NCBI GenBank assembly: GCA_014529385.2
Contig: CM043942.1
Span: 111,942,141-112,006,140, forward strand
Length of the DNA: 64,000 nt
Direction of reading: 5' to 3'
Source of the DNA: Adiantum capillus-veneris
Taxonomy: Eukaryota > Streptophyta > Polypodiopsida > Polypodiales > Pteridaceae
Shown: piece by piece, positions 11,214 through 22,180 of the stretch
How the letters are laid out: the number at the start of each line of letters is the position of its first letter
How positions within the stretch are numbered: the stretch's first letter is position 1
Program-made: the position numbers and the translations under genes
Notes under the pieces: model-generated
What the model saw: only the letters and a program-made list of their open reading frames with translations
Database searches by the model: none
Told to the model about the DNA's origin: nothing

Positions 11214-12182
11214 GAGACTTTTGGACATTGTCCTTCCCCTTAGGCTCATTGTTACGGTCCTTGCTCTCCATGGGCTTAAGATTTCTCTTAGCCTGTTGTT
11301 GGAAATTGATTTGTGAAGCCACCATGGTATGGTGTATGAACTCAGATATGGTGTGTGTCCTTTGGGAGTTGACATATGTTGCCATATCTTCAGTTAGAAC
11401 CGCACAAAGTTGTTCTTGCTCTCCAAAATACATCTTTTTAAAGGCAGTGGCTTTGTGATGTAAGTCCCAAAACTTGTCTACTTTTTGTGCATAGATTTGT
11501 AGGGAGAGAGCTTCAAGCTTCGCCATTCGGTGAGTACTTTGTCTTTAGCATCGGTAGCCAAAAACTGCTTCATGATGGAAGCTCTTAAATCTTTTCATGT
11601 TCGTGGAGCTTTACCATTTTCCCATAGGCTAGACCACCATTTCCTAGCGGAATTTTTAAAATGCATAGCTACATGGCGTAGCTTAGAGGACTCTGTGAAG
11701 AACTCATCTCCAAACGCCACATCGAATTGATGAATGAAGGCCAAGACTTTATCTGTAGCACCAAAGGTGCCATTGTAGGTAAGGAAAGAGATGCTCTTTT
11801 CTCCCTCTTTGAACTTTTTGATCTTGGACGACCTCTTCCACGTGGCATAGGATTTCCTATAGCCTCTTCTATTTGGTGGTTCAAAAGTTGCACCATCACT
11901 TTCTTCAGAGGAGGAAGAATTTGAGGAGGATGGAGAAGAGGGTGACCTCTTTCTTGCCTTTTTCTTCCCTTGGTCCTCCTTGTCTGCACCATTACTTTCT
12001 TCATAAGAGGAAGAGGATGAAGAATATGGAGAAGAGGGTGACTTCTTTCTCAACTTTTTCTTCTCTTTTTTTATGTCATCCCTCTTTGAATTATGGTGTG
12101 GAGAAGTGTGCGATGGTCTTCTCCGTTTAGGGGGTGATGGAGAGCGTTTTCCCCACTGTCTTCGTGGAGCCATCTCTGTCAA
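11214..12182 (-). pseudogene. Gag relic of element I
   Basis: A gag precursor fragment starting at the Met at 12182 or soon after (TEMAPRRQWG). The N-terminus is an Arg/Lys/Ser-rich tail of about 125 residues with two related RKRSPSSP/SSSSEES blocks. Then comes the structured gag domain: FLTYNGTFGATDKVLAFIHQ, SKLRHVAMHFKNSARKWWSS. The first frame stops at 11595, and coding resumes in another frame at 11526-11214 (MAKLEALSLQ..., ending in a Lys-rich linker), so there is a frameshift. It is cut at 11213 by T1; the nucleocapsid continues at 9898. In intact elements this protein would form the virus-like particle. Confidence 0.75.
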
Positions 12183-12491
12183 GCTGGCAAGAGACTCACT
12201 TCTTTCTCGTTATTTTGGTGGGGGATCTTGAGTTCTTCTTTGGGAAGGAGATGCATCATCAAGTAGTAGCTTTCGAGTCTATTAGCAATAGCTAGCACAT
12301 GCTACACCTGTTTCGCTTCAAGGAGGAGAAATGCTATGGTTGTGCATAATATTCCAGCTCACTTTGTATAATTCTTGGACTCATTGGGAGTTCCAAAGTT
12401 GTATATGCTAGTTAGAGGGTTCAAGCATAAACCCATAGTAGATAGGATTGTGGTTAAAGCCTTTAAAAGGAAGCCTTTATGCAAGGAGGCT
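12183..12491. other. Junction between element A1 and element I
   Basis: No domain recognised. It is either 5' untranslated sequence of element I or the truncation scar of A1, whose coding stops abruptly at 12492 where RNase H should lead into integrase. Confidence 0.35.
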
Positions 12492-14141
12492 TCATTCTTG
12501 AGTATCGAACTTTTTTAACAGGCCTTTAATTCTGAAGCACATTTCCTTCAATGAGGTGTTCTTGCTCTTCCACACACCCAGCACTTGCTTCACCACTAAC
12601 AAGGCATCACCTTTTATGCTCAACCTTCGAACCCCTTGCTTCAAACAAATGTGTAATCCGGCTTCCAGAGTAGCATATTCCGCCTCATTGTTACTATGAG
12701 CATCCAATTTGAACCCTCTCTTGCATACTAGCTTCCCCTCTGGATCATAAAGTGGTATACCCCCTGAAGCTGCATCATGGCTCTTTCTGTATGAACCATC
12801 AAAGAACAACACATGTGCATTGCTGATCTGTGGCACTTCTTCAACTACCTTTCTCACCACCTCTTCCTTAACAATAAGGGGATTCTCCTTGTAGCTCAAC
12901 AAATCAGCTAGGGTAGCCCTTGTACTATCTTCCACTAGAAAAGAGAACTCAAACTCTTGCAGCTCAACTACCCATTTCTTCACCACATTTGACATGTTAG
13001 TACCATTAATTAACTGTGGCAAAAAGGCATAACTCGTCAAGAAAACAAAAGGCGGTGGTAGCAAGTAATGACGAAATTGTCGACAAGCAAATATTACACT
13101 GGCCATCACTAGCTCTACTTCCGAGAACTTTCTCTCCGCTACCAACTTCACTTGGCTTGCACAATACACTGGCCTCATATAATGGCTGCCCTTCCCCTTT
13201 TGCAATAGCATGGCTCCAATGGAATCATCCCCTACTGAGGGATTTACATAAAAAACTTTCTCCCAATCAGGAGCCTGCATGGCTGACAAACCCCCTAACA
13301 CCTCTTTCACCACTTGAAACACTTCTTCACACTTGTCATCCCATTGCAATGGATCATGCTTTGCCACTTGTTGTAATGGATAAAGAATCTGAGAAGACAA
13401 TGGAATAAACCTTTCCATGTACTTCACTTTGTGTATAAAGGTTGCCAATTGCTTCATACTCGTAGGTGATGGAAGAAGAATAATAGACTTAACCTTATCT
13501 GGATCATCCTCAATGCCACTTTCTGACACCATATGGCCCAATAACTTCACCCTTGGCTGTGCTAGATGACATTTCTTTGGATTTAGTTGTCCTCCACATT
13601 CATCATATCGAGCCAATACCATCTGCAGCTTCTCATGGTGTTCAGCCCTACTGCTATAAACACAGAAGTCATCCATAAAAGCTTTAACACAACTACCAAT
13701 GAATGGTTCCAACACCCAATTTGCTCTCTCTTGATAGAAGGAAGGTCCATTTGACAACCCAAATGGCAATACTATGTAGTAATAGCAGCCCCATGGAGTA
13801 ATAAAAATTGTCTTTGTGCGGTATTTAAGAGCAATCTTCAATTGAAAATAGCCTGAAAAACCATCACACACACTGTACCTCTCATAACCTGCCACTGAAT
13901 CCAAGATCTGATCAATGAATGGAAGAGGATATGGGTTCTTCTTAGTGGCTGATTTTAAGGGTTTAAAATCTACACAAATTCTCCACTTCCCATCCTTCTT
14001 TGGACTGACTACAACTGGACTCACCCATTCTGTGGTCTCCACAGGGACTATGAACCCTGCCTTCAATAACTTGTCCACCTCTTCTCGCAAGGCCTCCATT
14101 TTCTCTTGACCCATCCTTCTTAGCCTTTGCCGCACTAGCAC
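12492..14141 (-). pseudogene. RT - RNase H - archaeal-type RNase H of A1
   Basis: Minus-strand pol without integrase. Reverse transcriptase motifs in order: a LLKAGFIVPVETTEWVSPVV start, CVDFKPL, YSVCDGFSGYFQ, LPFGLSNGPSFYQ and the catalytic FMDDFC box at about 13680-13660, followed by LGHMVSESGI. A connection/RNase H part contains YCASQ..L...RKFSEVELV and a WVVELQEFEF tail. A second RNase H begins near 12825: FFDGSYR, SNNEAEYATLEAGL and GDALLVVKQ supply three acidic catalytic positions; the fourth is beyond the truncation. Two RNase H domains in tandem are typical of the Tat lineage. The ORF is in a different frame from gag-PR and ends at 12492 with a short non-homologous tail. Confidence 0.85.
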
Positions 14142-16368
14142 CTTCTTTCAGCTCTATATGCATCTCTTCGCCCTTGAACCCTTTGATCTCTTCATATGAA
14201 GTAATGAACAAATCAGGAAAACTAGCCAGCATGTGCAAATATATATCCTTCTCCATAGTTGAGAGGTCTCCACTGATCATTTGTGTCATCAATTCGTGCT
14301 TCTTTGACAACTCAACCTTGGTTTGCATCAGCCCTTCAATCACTTCATAAGGCCCTTCACTTTCATCTTCAACCTCATTCGCAAATGCAACTAAACCAAA
14401 CTCCTGGATTTCTTTGTCCATCAAAAGAAATGCAACATCAGCATCCTCGTCACTGCTGGTAGTGCTATCACTGCCCTCATCTGTCACCGTGGAAGAGTCT
14501 TCATCACTAGACTCATCCTCATCTTCATAAAGCTCCTCTAATTGTTTCCTTGTGTCCATATTATAAAGCTTCTTGGTACCTGTCTTTCCATAGAGGCTAA
14601 TCGTACCATGTCGCCAATCTTGAACAACTCCAACTGCACGTAACCATGGTCTGCCCAGTATAATAGGATATGCTCCCAACCCTGCTGGCATCACATGAAA
14701 ATCAACCACTGCCTTTGCATCATATGCCTCCACTTCTAAGCTCTTTACAACACCCAAGCATTTTACTTTTTGATGGTTTGCCAATCTGATCCGAAAACCT
14801 GACACCCCAGCCACTGTGAGACCCATCTTCTCAACGCATGAGTGTGTTATGACGCATATTTGGGCTCCGCCATCCACATAACCTTGTCCCAAATTTTTCC
14901 TTTTATGCCACACATCTACTATTGGACAAATGTCTGGTAGCTCATCCATTGCCGACACCTTTACTGAACCTCTCTCTGGCTCTTTCTCCATTGGGTTTAC
15001 CATCCTCTTCCACTGTCTCTTTAGCTTAGGCACCATCTCTATAAGCTGCCCAAAAGTAACATCTGCCTTCCTGCTCGTCAGATCCTCCTTCAAGTCATAG
15101 CTTAATTTCCCATCCCCTAGTGGAAAATCTGAAACATGAAACTTTCGACGAGATCTCCTTTTCCTCTTGGCCTTGACATCCTCGCCTTCATGGCTCTTTC
15201 CTTTCTTCTTACTAGGACCTGGGGCACTTCTTCCTTCCTTTTCCTCTGTGGTCCTCTTCCCAATAGGCATCACTAATGTATCCTCTAGCTTTGATGCCTT
15301 CTCCAAGGTGACTACACTTAGCACTTTTGTCTTTCCTTTTTCCTCCTGGGTCAGTCCACTGGTTCCTTCATCTCCCTTAATTTGGATGCCATAATCATTT
15401 GACCTAGTTAACACCTGTCTTGGCAATGGATACATGTCTCCCCCCATCCTTGGTGGCTTATCACATTGCGGGCTGATGTGACCCAACTCTCCACAATTGT
15501 AACAGGTGGCCGTCTGCCTCCAAAACCTACCATTGCTTTGTCCAACACCATTCCTAGGTCTTTCTTCACCTCGTGGCTGATTTGCATACCTCCCTCGACC
15601 TTGATTATTTCCCACTTGACCTAGCATGTTTAGGCTGAGATTCTTCATCAAATCTACCATTTGCCTCATGTCTTGCCTTAGCCCATCATCTTGCACTGCT
15701 GTAGTGACCACTGCTGGCATAACCTGAGGAGTAACAGGAACCACTCGTTCGTGATGAACCCCTGACATGCGACCTTGTAAAGATTTTATAGGCTGAAATT
15801 CAGACCTCATTGGCAAAGACTCCACCCCTAGCTGGCTCATTTTCTTCAACTTCCACTCTTTGTTCCTTGCTACCTCTAGTGCATCTTCATATGTCCTAGG
15901 CTTCTTTAGCTCCACTCTCCAACGTATATTCTCCCAAAGACCAGCCAAGAACCTGTCCTTCTTCATCATGTCAGGCAAGGGTACCTGTGATTCTAAGGCC
16001 TTGCACATTCGCTCCCATGCCAATGAAAACTTACGTATGTACGCATCTACTGGCTCACCTTCCTTCTGCACCAAACCTTGTACTTCTTGCCACACTTTGT
16101 CAGGATCTTCTATCTTCACAAACTCCACTTCCAATCCATGCCTTAGATTGTCCCAACTCAATCTTACAGGTGGATCCGCTGCACGCAACTCCTCTTCAAA
16201 TTCCTTGGACCAAACTCGTGCATCACTCTTCAAACAAATTTGGAGAAGGCGTAACATTTGCGTAGGGTCATGAATCTGGTTGCTAATGCAGGCAACCTCC
16301 ATCTTTTCCAAAAATTCTTCCACATCTTCATCACTTCTTCCATGAAACTCCGGATAAGAAAAATCCAT
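14128..16368 (-). pseudogene. Gag-protease of A1
   Basis: The start chosen is the Met at 16368 (MDFSYPEFHGR), matching the A2 start; the frame is open 19 codons further upstream but without homology. Gag domain about residues 1-170 (SDEDVEEFLEKME, WDNLRHGLEVEF), zinc knuckle CYNCGELGHISPQC at about 289-302, Lys/Arg-rich linker at about 395-415, then an aspartic protease with YVDGGAQICVI (about 497-507) and IILGRPWL (about 569-576). The protease triad is D-G-G-A instead of D-S/T-G-A. An acidic linker rich in Asp/Glu/Ser follows. At about 14130-14147 the frame shifts relative to RT; element B is in a single frame at the same point, so this is more likely a mutation than programmed frameshifting. 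Confidence 0.85.
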
Positions 16369-16470
16369 GGCTACCCAAGTTTCAATGCTTTGAGAACCCC
16401 TTTGAACACACGTGCAAGAACCCAAAACTTTTGACTACCCAATCCCCAGAAACTTCAATGGAGATCAACT

Positions 16471-16689
16471 TTAGATAAGGACAAACACATGCACATCAAA
16501 TGAGTTTTCATAGTTGATCATCGGAATTACAACAGGCAAAGGACATTCCAAGATCTCTCGTAATCTTCTTGGCCCAAACATAAAGACTATGCGCTGTTGG
16601 AAAAAAATCTTCCTGGACACATGAACATTTATCTAGATTCTTTGAGTTAAATGAAATGGAGTGAATTGAGGGCCATTTTGATCATCCAT
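16471..16689 (-). pseudogene. Leader ORF alpha2 of A1, with one nonsense codon
   Basis: Same 72-codon ORF as in A2 (37877-37659): starts MDDQNGPQFTPFHLTQRI, contains KIFFQQRIVFMFGPRRLREI and ends in SFDVHVFVLI-type strands. Codon 19, CAG in A2, is TAG here (16635-16633), so the copy is broken. It lies between the PBS and gag, 102 bp upstream of the gag Met. Function unknown; see the alpha family in B and C2. Confidence 0.8.
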
Positions 16690-17415
16690 TAAAGCCAACC
16701 ATGAAGCTCCCAAGAAGGCACACCTGACTTAACCTCTGATTTTGCCAAAATTTCAGCAGCATAACAACATAAATGGATCAAAAGACCAAAAAAGCAGCCA
16801 TCATAACTTGGAAAAATTTTGGCAGAGTTTCCCCAGAAATAGAGCAGTAGGAACCCAAAATATAGACTGTATATGTATGCATAAACTGTCAACAATAGAA
16901 CCCGAGCATCAAGTAGGACTCACTAGTACATAGCCTATGGCGAGGTCACAAAAAGGGTGCTCCAGCTACGTGTATCACCGAAAGGATCTCTACATTTGAG
17001 AATCCCCCAGCTCAATAAAAACCTCACGCTATCGACCCTCACACGAAGGCTAATGCAAATCGCATATAGTCAAGTCTCAGAAATGAATATCTTCCAGACC
17101 AAGTCTCAGAAATGGCTGGGACTGCCAAATACAACCAAGTATGGCTCCACAAATGCGTACAATGGAAGTTTTCACAAGTAACGTACAATCAAGCAGACAA
17201 TGCGCTCAAACAGGCGCCAAGTGATGCATACCCACAACAACTACAAGTGACATCACTGCTAGTATATCATTGTACTCCAGCTACCTGTATCTGTGTGAAT
17301 CACCTGTATCTGTACTTGTCCCTGTAACCTGTAATCTGCAATCTACAACCTGTAATCCCGAAGCTCGAAGCTCGAAGCTCGAAGCTCGAAGCAGAAGGTA
17401 CTCGAAGAAGATCCT
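16690..17415 (-). other. 5' leader of A1 with minisatellite
   Basis: Non-coding leader between PBS and alpha2, about 90% similar to the A2 leader (37878-38602). Near the PBS it has a run of CTGTA-based repeats (about 17280-17355) and four and a half tandem GAAGCTC units (17360-17392); A2 has fewer and imperfect copies. Confidence 0.7.
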
Positions 17416-17429
17416 CCGTGGGGGTGCCA
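17416..17429 (-). other. Primer-binding site of A1
   Basis: On the minus strand TGGCACCCCCACGG, six bases after the LTR end (17436). The same site in A2 is TGGCGCCCCCACGG. Primer tRNA not identified. Confidence 0.7.
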
Positions 17430-17435
17430 AAAGAA

Positions 17436-18571
17436 TGTGAGCGGGATGAAAACACACACAGCGCCTCTATAACGACCCGACACACACTCTTGGGAAGATA
17501 CACACACACACTATGGGGCACCACTTGGCTTAGACAACACACCTGGCCGAGACAGGGAACACACCTCTGGAGTGAGAGGAGAGAGACTATCCACTTGCCC
17601 ACTGCACACAGACACACACACACACACCCAAAAAACTCAGCTCAAAAGAGGAGAATTTCTGATGTTTAAATAAAAATGATCTTGGGCCAACACCAATGGG
17701 GCAAATAGCTCACACAATATGGGTAAAATAAGCCAGATACAATCACAAACTAGAGCAGAAACTTCGCTCATAGGAGAAACTTACACAGAAAAACAGCAGG
17801 AAAAGAGTGAGGAATTTGGCAAAATGGACAGCGCCATCGCGTTCGAAACGGCCCAAATCCTCAGTCTACAATGTCAAAGTGCTCAAATCCGACCTCGGAT
17901 GAGCAGTTTACGGCCAAAACAGGCTCCAAAAAACCCAAAAACACACCTGCGGCTGTTCCTCCTCTCTTCTCCACGTTTTTTCTGGTCTTCTGTCAGTTTT
18001 TTCAGTTCCCACACTTAGATTTATTAGTTGGGCACCCTTGGCCTTTTAGATGACCTCAAACGGACCCCGAACAGGCCAAAAACTGACCTCGCAGTGCATA
18101 GTTGTCACCTTTTTTGCATCATCCGCACACTTGGCACTTATTTCTTTTCAATAATGCGTCTTGCAACCACATGAAGTGGCCCCAAAAATTGGTCCTAATG
18201 ATGACCTTTTTGCATAACTCTCACAAGAAAACACCACTTTGTGTCCGTATTCATCCACGTGCAAATATTGACCCCGTTCGGACTCCTGACGCCACTCGAT
18301 GCCATCTGACGCACCTGCTTACCTCATGTTGTCGGCCCGCGGATAGCTTCCTCAAGAAGTTTTATGCGCTACCAACTCCTCCTTATTGTAGAAAAAACAC
18401 AGTGGTACTGGTAATAGTGAAAATCGATGCACTATGTACACCCTGCCCTACCTGTACACATGTGGGCCCCGCGTAACCACCTGGCTCTGAAAAATGGGCA
18501 ATTCTTTATTTGATGCACCATGCATGTATATGTACATATGCGCAATCCCTCGCTCCAAAAAACTCCTGACA
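17436..18571 (-). repeat. 5' LTR of A1
   Basis: Homologous over its length (1136 bp) to the two LTRs of A2. Begins TGTGAGCGGG on the plus strand and ends CTCCTGACA. A2 LTRs have a further 11 bp (TAATTTGCCCA) at this end. The DNA to the right resumes element D1 (compare 51620). Confidence 0.85.
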
Positions 18572-20653
18572 ACGTCGTGCTAAAAATGGTCTAGAAAATA
18601 GATGTGACCAGCACCTAGGGACTTTGTTGGGACACATAATTGAAATAATGGCACAAGTGTCAGTCTAGAGAGTCATATTCTCCACATGTGGAATATGTCT
18701 CATGTAAGGATGTGTAAAAAAGAACATCCTTCAAGTACAACATGTACTTGTGTGTGGAGGTAACTGCAAACACTCTACGACGGGAGTGACAGGGACCCTC
18801 ATTAGCCTTGATCCACACTAGCTAAACCGAACTCCTTAAGTTCCGAGACCATGTTCTATCCCATGTGACAACATGTGCCAGATTGAACCAGACAAGTAGG
18901 TTCGTAACAGCATAAGGCAGAAAGATAGATTGGACACTTGGCCCAAAATACTTTGTGCCGACATGCCCTTCGCATGGCTCTGTAACATTCAAGCTTACTT
19001 AGATGTCTTGAAAAACCAAGCAAAGCATACTGAAAATGGAATAACACCAAATGATTAAATGCGTACCTGAAGATTTGAACATAATGTTCACTTACCCGTA
19101 TGCATATGGAGAGGAGCACGTCCCCTACCTGAAAAAAACAAACAACATTGCATTGGGAACCCGGGGTGTTGCCCTTGCAAACCATTCCCTTGGATTAGAA
19201 TCTACGTAGTCAAACCCCTTGACAAGACTCTGTGTAGAAGCTACTCAACTAATAGATAACGATAACCAACATAGTTAACCGTGTACAGATTGAGTGGAAT
19301 CAACTTGAAAAGTGTGTTCGTCTATTACCGCGTGGTAGATTTTTGAATTCTTTCCTTGAAAGTATCCATTGTGATCCTCAATGCAGATCAACCTGTGATC
19401 ATTAATGCCTATGGGGTGATGTAGCAATCACCAGCCAGGTCTTACCCCAAAACAATATTTCCATAGACACTCTGTAGTGCTATAGAGAGAGCAGGAGACC
19501 CATACAAGTGAACTACCGATCCCAGACATCCATGTTGTCACAACTGATTGCGGCGTCTATACTTCGTGGTAGAGATCAGCCGGTGTGAGTTTAAGATTAT
19601 AAAAAACGCACTTGAGCGTTGCACTAAAAGCATGTAGTGCAAAAATGACACCCTAAACATCCGTAATGACAAGACGCTTGCTTGTCAATTAACGTCAATG
19701 TGTACTCCACTAGGTAGAGCTGTTCGATCTTGAGAACAATCTTCCAAGGAATACCAACAAGTGGATCTTATCCGAGGTTGAGTAATGGCTCTTAGTCCGC
19801 ATGCGTGGTTCCTAGCCATCATGGAAATTAGTGTTCAATCGTCGAACGGATGAAGACTAATATGGATGGCACCTTGCCCAATTTCTAGCTGAGAGTTGTA
19901 GAGCATCTTGGTTGAGGAGAACTCAGTAGTGAAACATGAAACAAAACTTTGTAAAAAAATTTCATTTTGTTCTTAGAGAAAGAGATGATGAACGAACAGA
20001 AGAGTTGCAACCATAAATAAAATTATGGGAAACAATGCATAACTAATATTTTCCTTGACAGAGTGATTGTGTGAGAGCGTACTTTATACCACCTGGTAGG
20101 TGCCCCAAACTTGGTTGCCAACTGCTCTTGACGCCGAGTTAATCGGAGTAGGAATTAGAAGCCTTGTTTCATGTGAAATGGGCCAAGCATTTGGCTTTTC
20201 ACTGCAAACAATACTGTCAAAGTAAATGCGAAACGAAAAATTGTAGGACACGTGTATCATATACAACCTAATTCAGTGATCTTGCATGCATCTCATAATG
20301 TTTTTGGCGGATCGTATAAGCTGAGATGATCTGACTGGTCGTACCAAAAATGACTATGGCAGAAAAGCAATTGGGGCGTAACAGTACCCAATTCAAAAAA
20401 CTTACAATACGGTGAAAATCCATATTCAAGTATGAGAACATGGCTAAGCATAATATGTTCAAAAGCCATATAACTATTGTGTCGTGCGCCAAAACTGGAG
20501 ATTATGTCAAATCACGAACTCATGCATCATGTTGAAGTTGTCGGACATGTGGACACTACTTTTTTTGATGCGTTCCTAAGCAATAAAATCATAATTTTTG
20601 ATGCTTTTCCCTTTGAAAGTCTGATTGTGTGAGTCGCTTCGTGAACACATTGG

Positions 20654-21115
20654 TCACGACCAATCTGTATCGACAACCGATTTCTCTTGTACCTGCTGGA
20701 CCTCTTTGGTCATAACTGTTGGACAGACAACCCGTTGGGTTGCTGGCAAGTGAGAAGTTGATTCTGGTAACATATTGTAAATTAATCGTGTGAGGTTGTC
20801 CACTTGCGTAGCCAATATTTGGACCCGTACAGCGAGCTTGCGAAATCGTGTCTCAAAAGTTTGCCGGTCCTGTCGAGTGATGAACTCCCTGGCATCCGGC
20901 AAGTTACTATCATCCTCTAGAATATCAAACACTCTCTGAGGAGGAGGTGTAGATACTTGCGGAGAGAAAGATATACTGCCTGGGTATGCATCATCCATCC
21001 TGGTTGCCATGTGGGTACCCTCCGTGAGAGTATCCGGCCACACGGCCTCCACCGGTGAAGCAGACCCCAAGGATTCGAAGTCAAACATGTGTTGATCATC
21101 TATTTCCGCACTCAT
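20654..21115 (-). CDS. Hypothetical acidic protein in D1
   Basis: 153 codons from the Met at 21115 (MSAEIDDQHMFDFESLGSAS). The N-terminal half is acidic and low in Lys. The C-terminal half (RQDRQTFETRFRKLAVRVQI, then LATQVDNLTRLIYNMLP) looks helical and may form a coiled coil. I recognise no family. Just upstream on the minus strand, CCAAG|GTAAGG resembles a splice donor, so this might be part of a spliced product. It lies about 880 bp inside the PBS, where gag would be expected, and could be a very diverged gag or a captured fragment. D2 has no matching ORF, because its equivalent region is replaced by the tandem array. Confidence 0.3.
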   Translation of the reverse strand: MSAEIDDQHMFDFESLGSASPVEAVWPDTLTEGTHMATRMDDAYPGSISFSPQVSTPPPQRVFDILEDDSNLPDAREFITRQDRQTFETRFRKLAVRVQILATQVDNLTRLIYNMLPESTSHLPATQRVVCPTVMTKEVQQVQEKSVVDTDWS

Positions 21116-21214
21116 GGAGAATCCGTGTTGTGCGAACAAAAGAGAAAACCTTACCTTGGAGTGCAAAAACAAACTCGTAGCCGTATTGAACAGAGAGGTC
21201 GGTGATGAGCCGTA

Positions 21215-21874
21215 CTAACTTCGTCTGCGGTTGTAAAGAAGGTGAATTTCAAGCCACGGGCGAAGTCGTGAAGAGTTGAAATTGCCGAGGAATTTCAAAT
21301 TGCCGATGGCATTGAAGGTGGCGAGAAAGTCGAGCTTCCCAATAAACGACCCGTATGTAGACTTGATGAAGGATCTTGCAAATGTCAGTTTTGCCAACTT
21401 TTGTCCCACAATTTCTGGTCTTCCGGACCTGTGGAACTCCAAAAAATAGCAGAAGAACAATCCTTCAAATGCACCATAGACGACTTTGCAATTTCTGAAA
21501 CTCTTTCGAAAATCGAGGGTACGAAAATTCTTTGACCCTTTTCGGTATGCCGAGCCTTGCTCGAGCTTCACAAGAGGGAGGGGGGGAGTACCCGCTGTGG
21601 GTACCATCCCTTGGATGGTAAAAAACTTTTGGCCTCTAACCCCAAATGGGTTGGGCACCCATGGTGTGTGAAAAAAAAGGCTTACATAGGCGATGGCAGC
21701 CTGACAGGCAGCGCGAGATGTTGCGGAGGTGAGGGGGAGCGCTGCGAAGAGAAACAGGTGCCGCCCCTGTGTTGAACCCTGCTTAGAATATTGCGGCGCT
21801 CCTATTGAGCCAGCCCACGGTTGATATGGAAGAATTCCACTCGGCGTCTCTCCTTGCCAAGGGCGCTTGCACAC
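21215..21874 (-). other. Long open frame without ATG in D1 leader
   Basis: 219 codons open on the minus strand between the PBS and the hypothetical gene. It has no in-frame ATG near its start (opens at GTG), no domain and a composition rich in Phe/Leu/Ser. I do not claim it as a gene; it may be chance or a captured exon. Confidence 0.15.
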
Positions 21875-21989
21875 ACAGTCCCGCCTTCTTTGTCCCCTTC
21901 ACAGGAGATGGTCTCCACGGCCTCAGTGACCCCTACATGCAACAAGCATGCAAGACCACGGCTATGCCTTCCCAAATTTAGAAACCCTT

Positions 21990-22001
21990 GCTCTGATACC
22001 A
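21990..22001 (-). other. Met-type primer-binding site of D1
   Basis: On the minus strand TGGTATCAGAGC, the standard plant site complementary to initiator tRNA-Met, one base inside the LTR that starts at 22003. Confidence 0.85.
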
Positions 22002-22002
22002 A

Positions 22003-22180
22003 TGTAAGACCTAGGTTAACTGAACATAGGATCCTCCTCCCTACCACCCCTTATATAGGCCTAGCTCCTAGCACTTGCCCTAAGCGGATCCCCAGTCCGC
22101 ATTGGTCCAGTCCACAGGCCCTTGGCTAGGTCCGTGATCCCCTAGGTTGGGCCTTGCACCGTAGGACCCTTGTCTTGACA
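22003..22180 (-). repeat. 5' LTR of D1
   Basis: 178 bp, TGTAAGACCTAGG...TTGACA on the plus strand. Similar in layout to the D2 LTR (50203-50352): both have AACTGAACAT near the start, a CCTATATAGGCC-like motif in the middle and a TGACA end. The outer boundary rests on that comparison. Confidence 0.6.

Larger units (their letters stand above)
8880..12182 (-). mobile_element. Decayed Ty3/gypsy element I (gag-NC-PR), split by T1
   Basis: On the minus strand, gag (12182-11214), a zinc knuckle (9799-9758), the C-terminal half of an aspartic protease (9552-9274) and further decayed coding (to about 8880) occur in the normal order. Transposon T1 (9903-11209) interrupts gag just before the nucleocapsid. 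No RT, integrase or LTR could be assigned to it. Confidence 0.7.
12492..18571 (-). mobile_element. Ty3/gypsy (Tat-like) retrotransposon A1, 3'-truncated
   Basis: Minus-strand element with 5' LTR (18571-17436), PBS (17429-17416), leader with small ORF alpha2 (16689-16471), gag-PR (16368-about 14130), RT and two RNase H domains (about 14140-12492). Integrase, PPT and 3' LTR are missing. Its LTR, leader and gag-PR are close to those of A2. Its LTR right edge lies inside element D1, so A1 inserted into D1. Confidence 0.85.
18572..22180 (-). mobile_element. Mostly non-coding LTR element D1
   Basis: A short LTR (22003-22180) with a Met-type PBS at its inner edge opens an interior running left to 18572, where A1 interrupts it. 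The interior 18572-19920 is about 85-87% similar by eye to 51620-52930 (D2), yet shares no conserved reading frame, as in large retrotransposon derivatives (LARDs). No RT, protease or integrase was found. Confidence 0.65.

Noticed and set aside
16689-16895. Hydrophobic minus-strand frame overlapping the start of alpha2 in A1, also at 37877-38083 in A2
   Set aside because: It has no ATG start, and its similarity between A1 and A2 is no higher than that of the surrounding DNA, so it is likely a by-product of open leader sequence.
17300-18476. Several plus- and minus-strand frames in A-family LTRs (Thr-His rich, Pro/Leu rich)
   Set aside because: Present three times because the LTR is present three times; AC repeats explain the His-Thr-rich segment.
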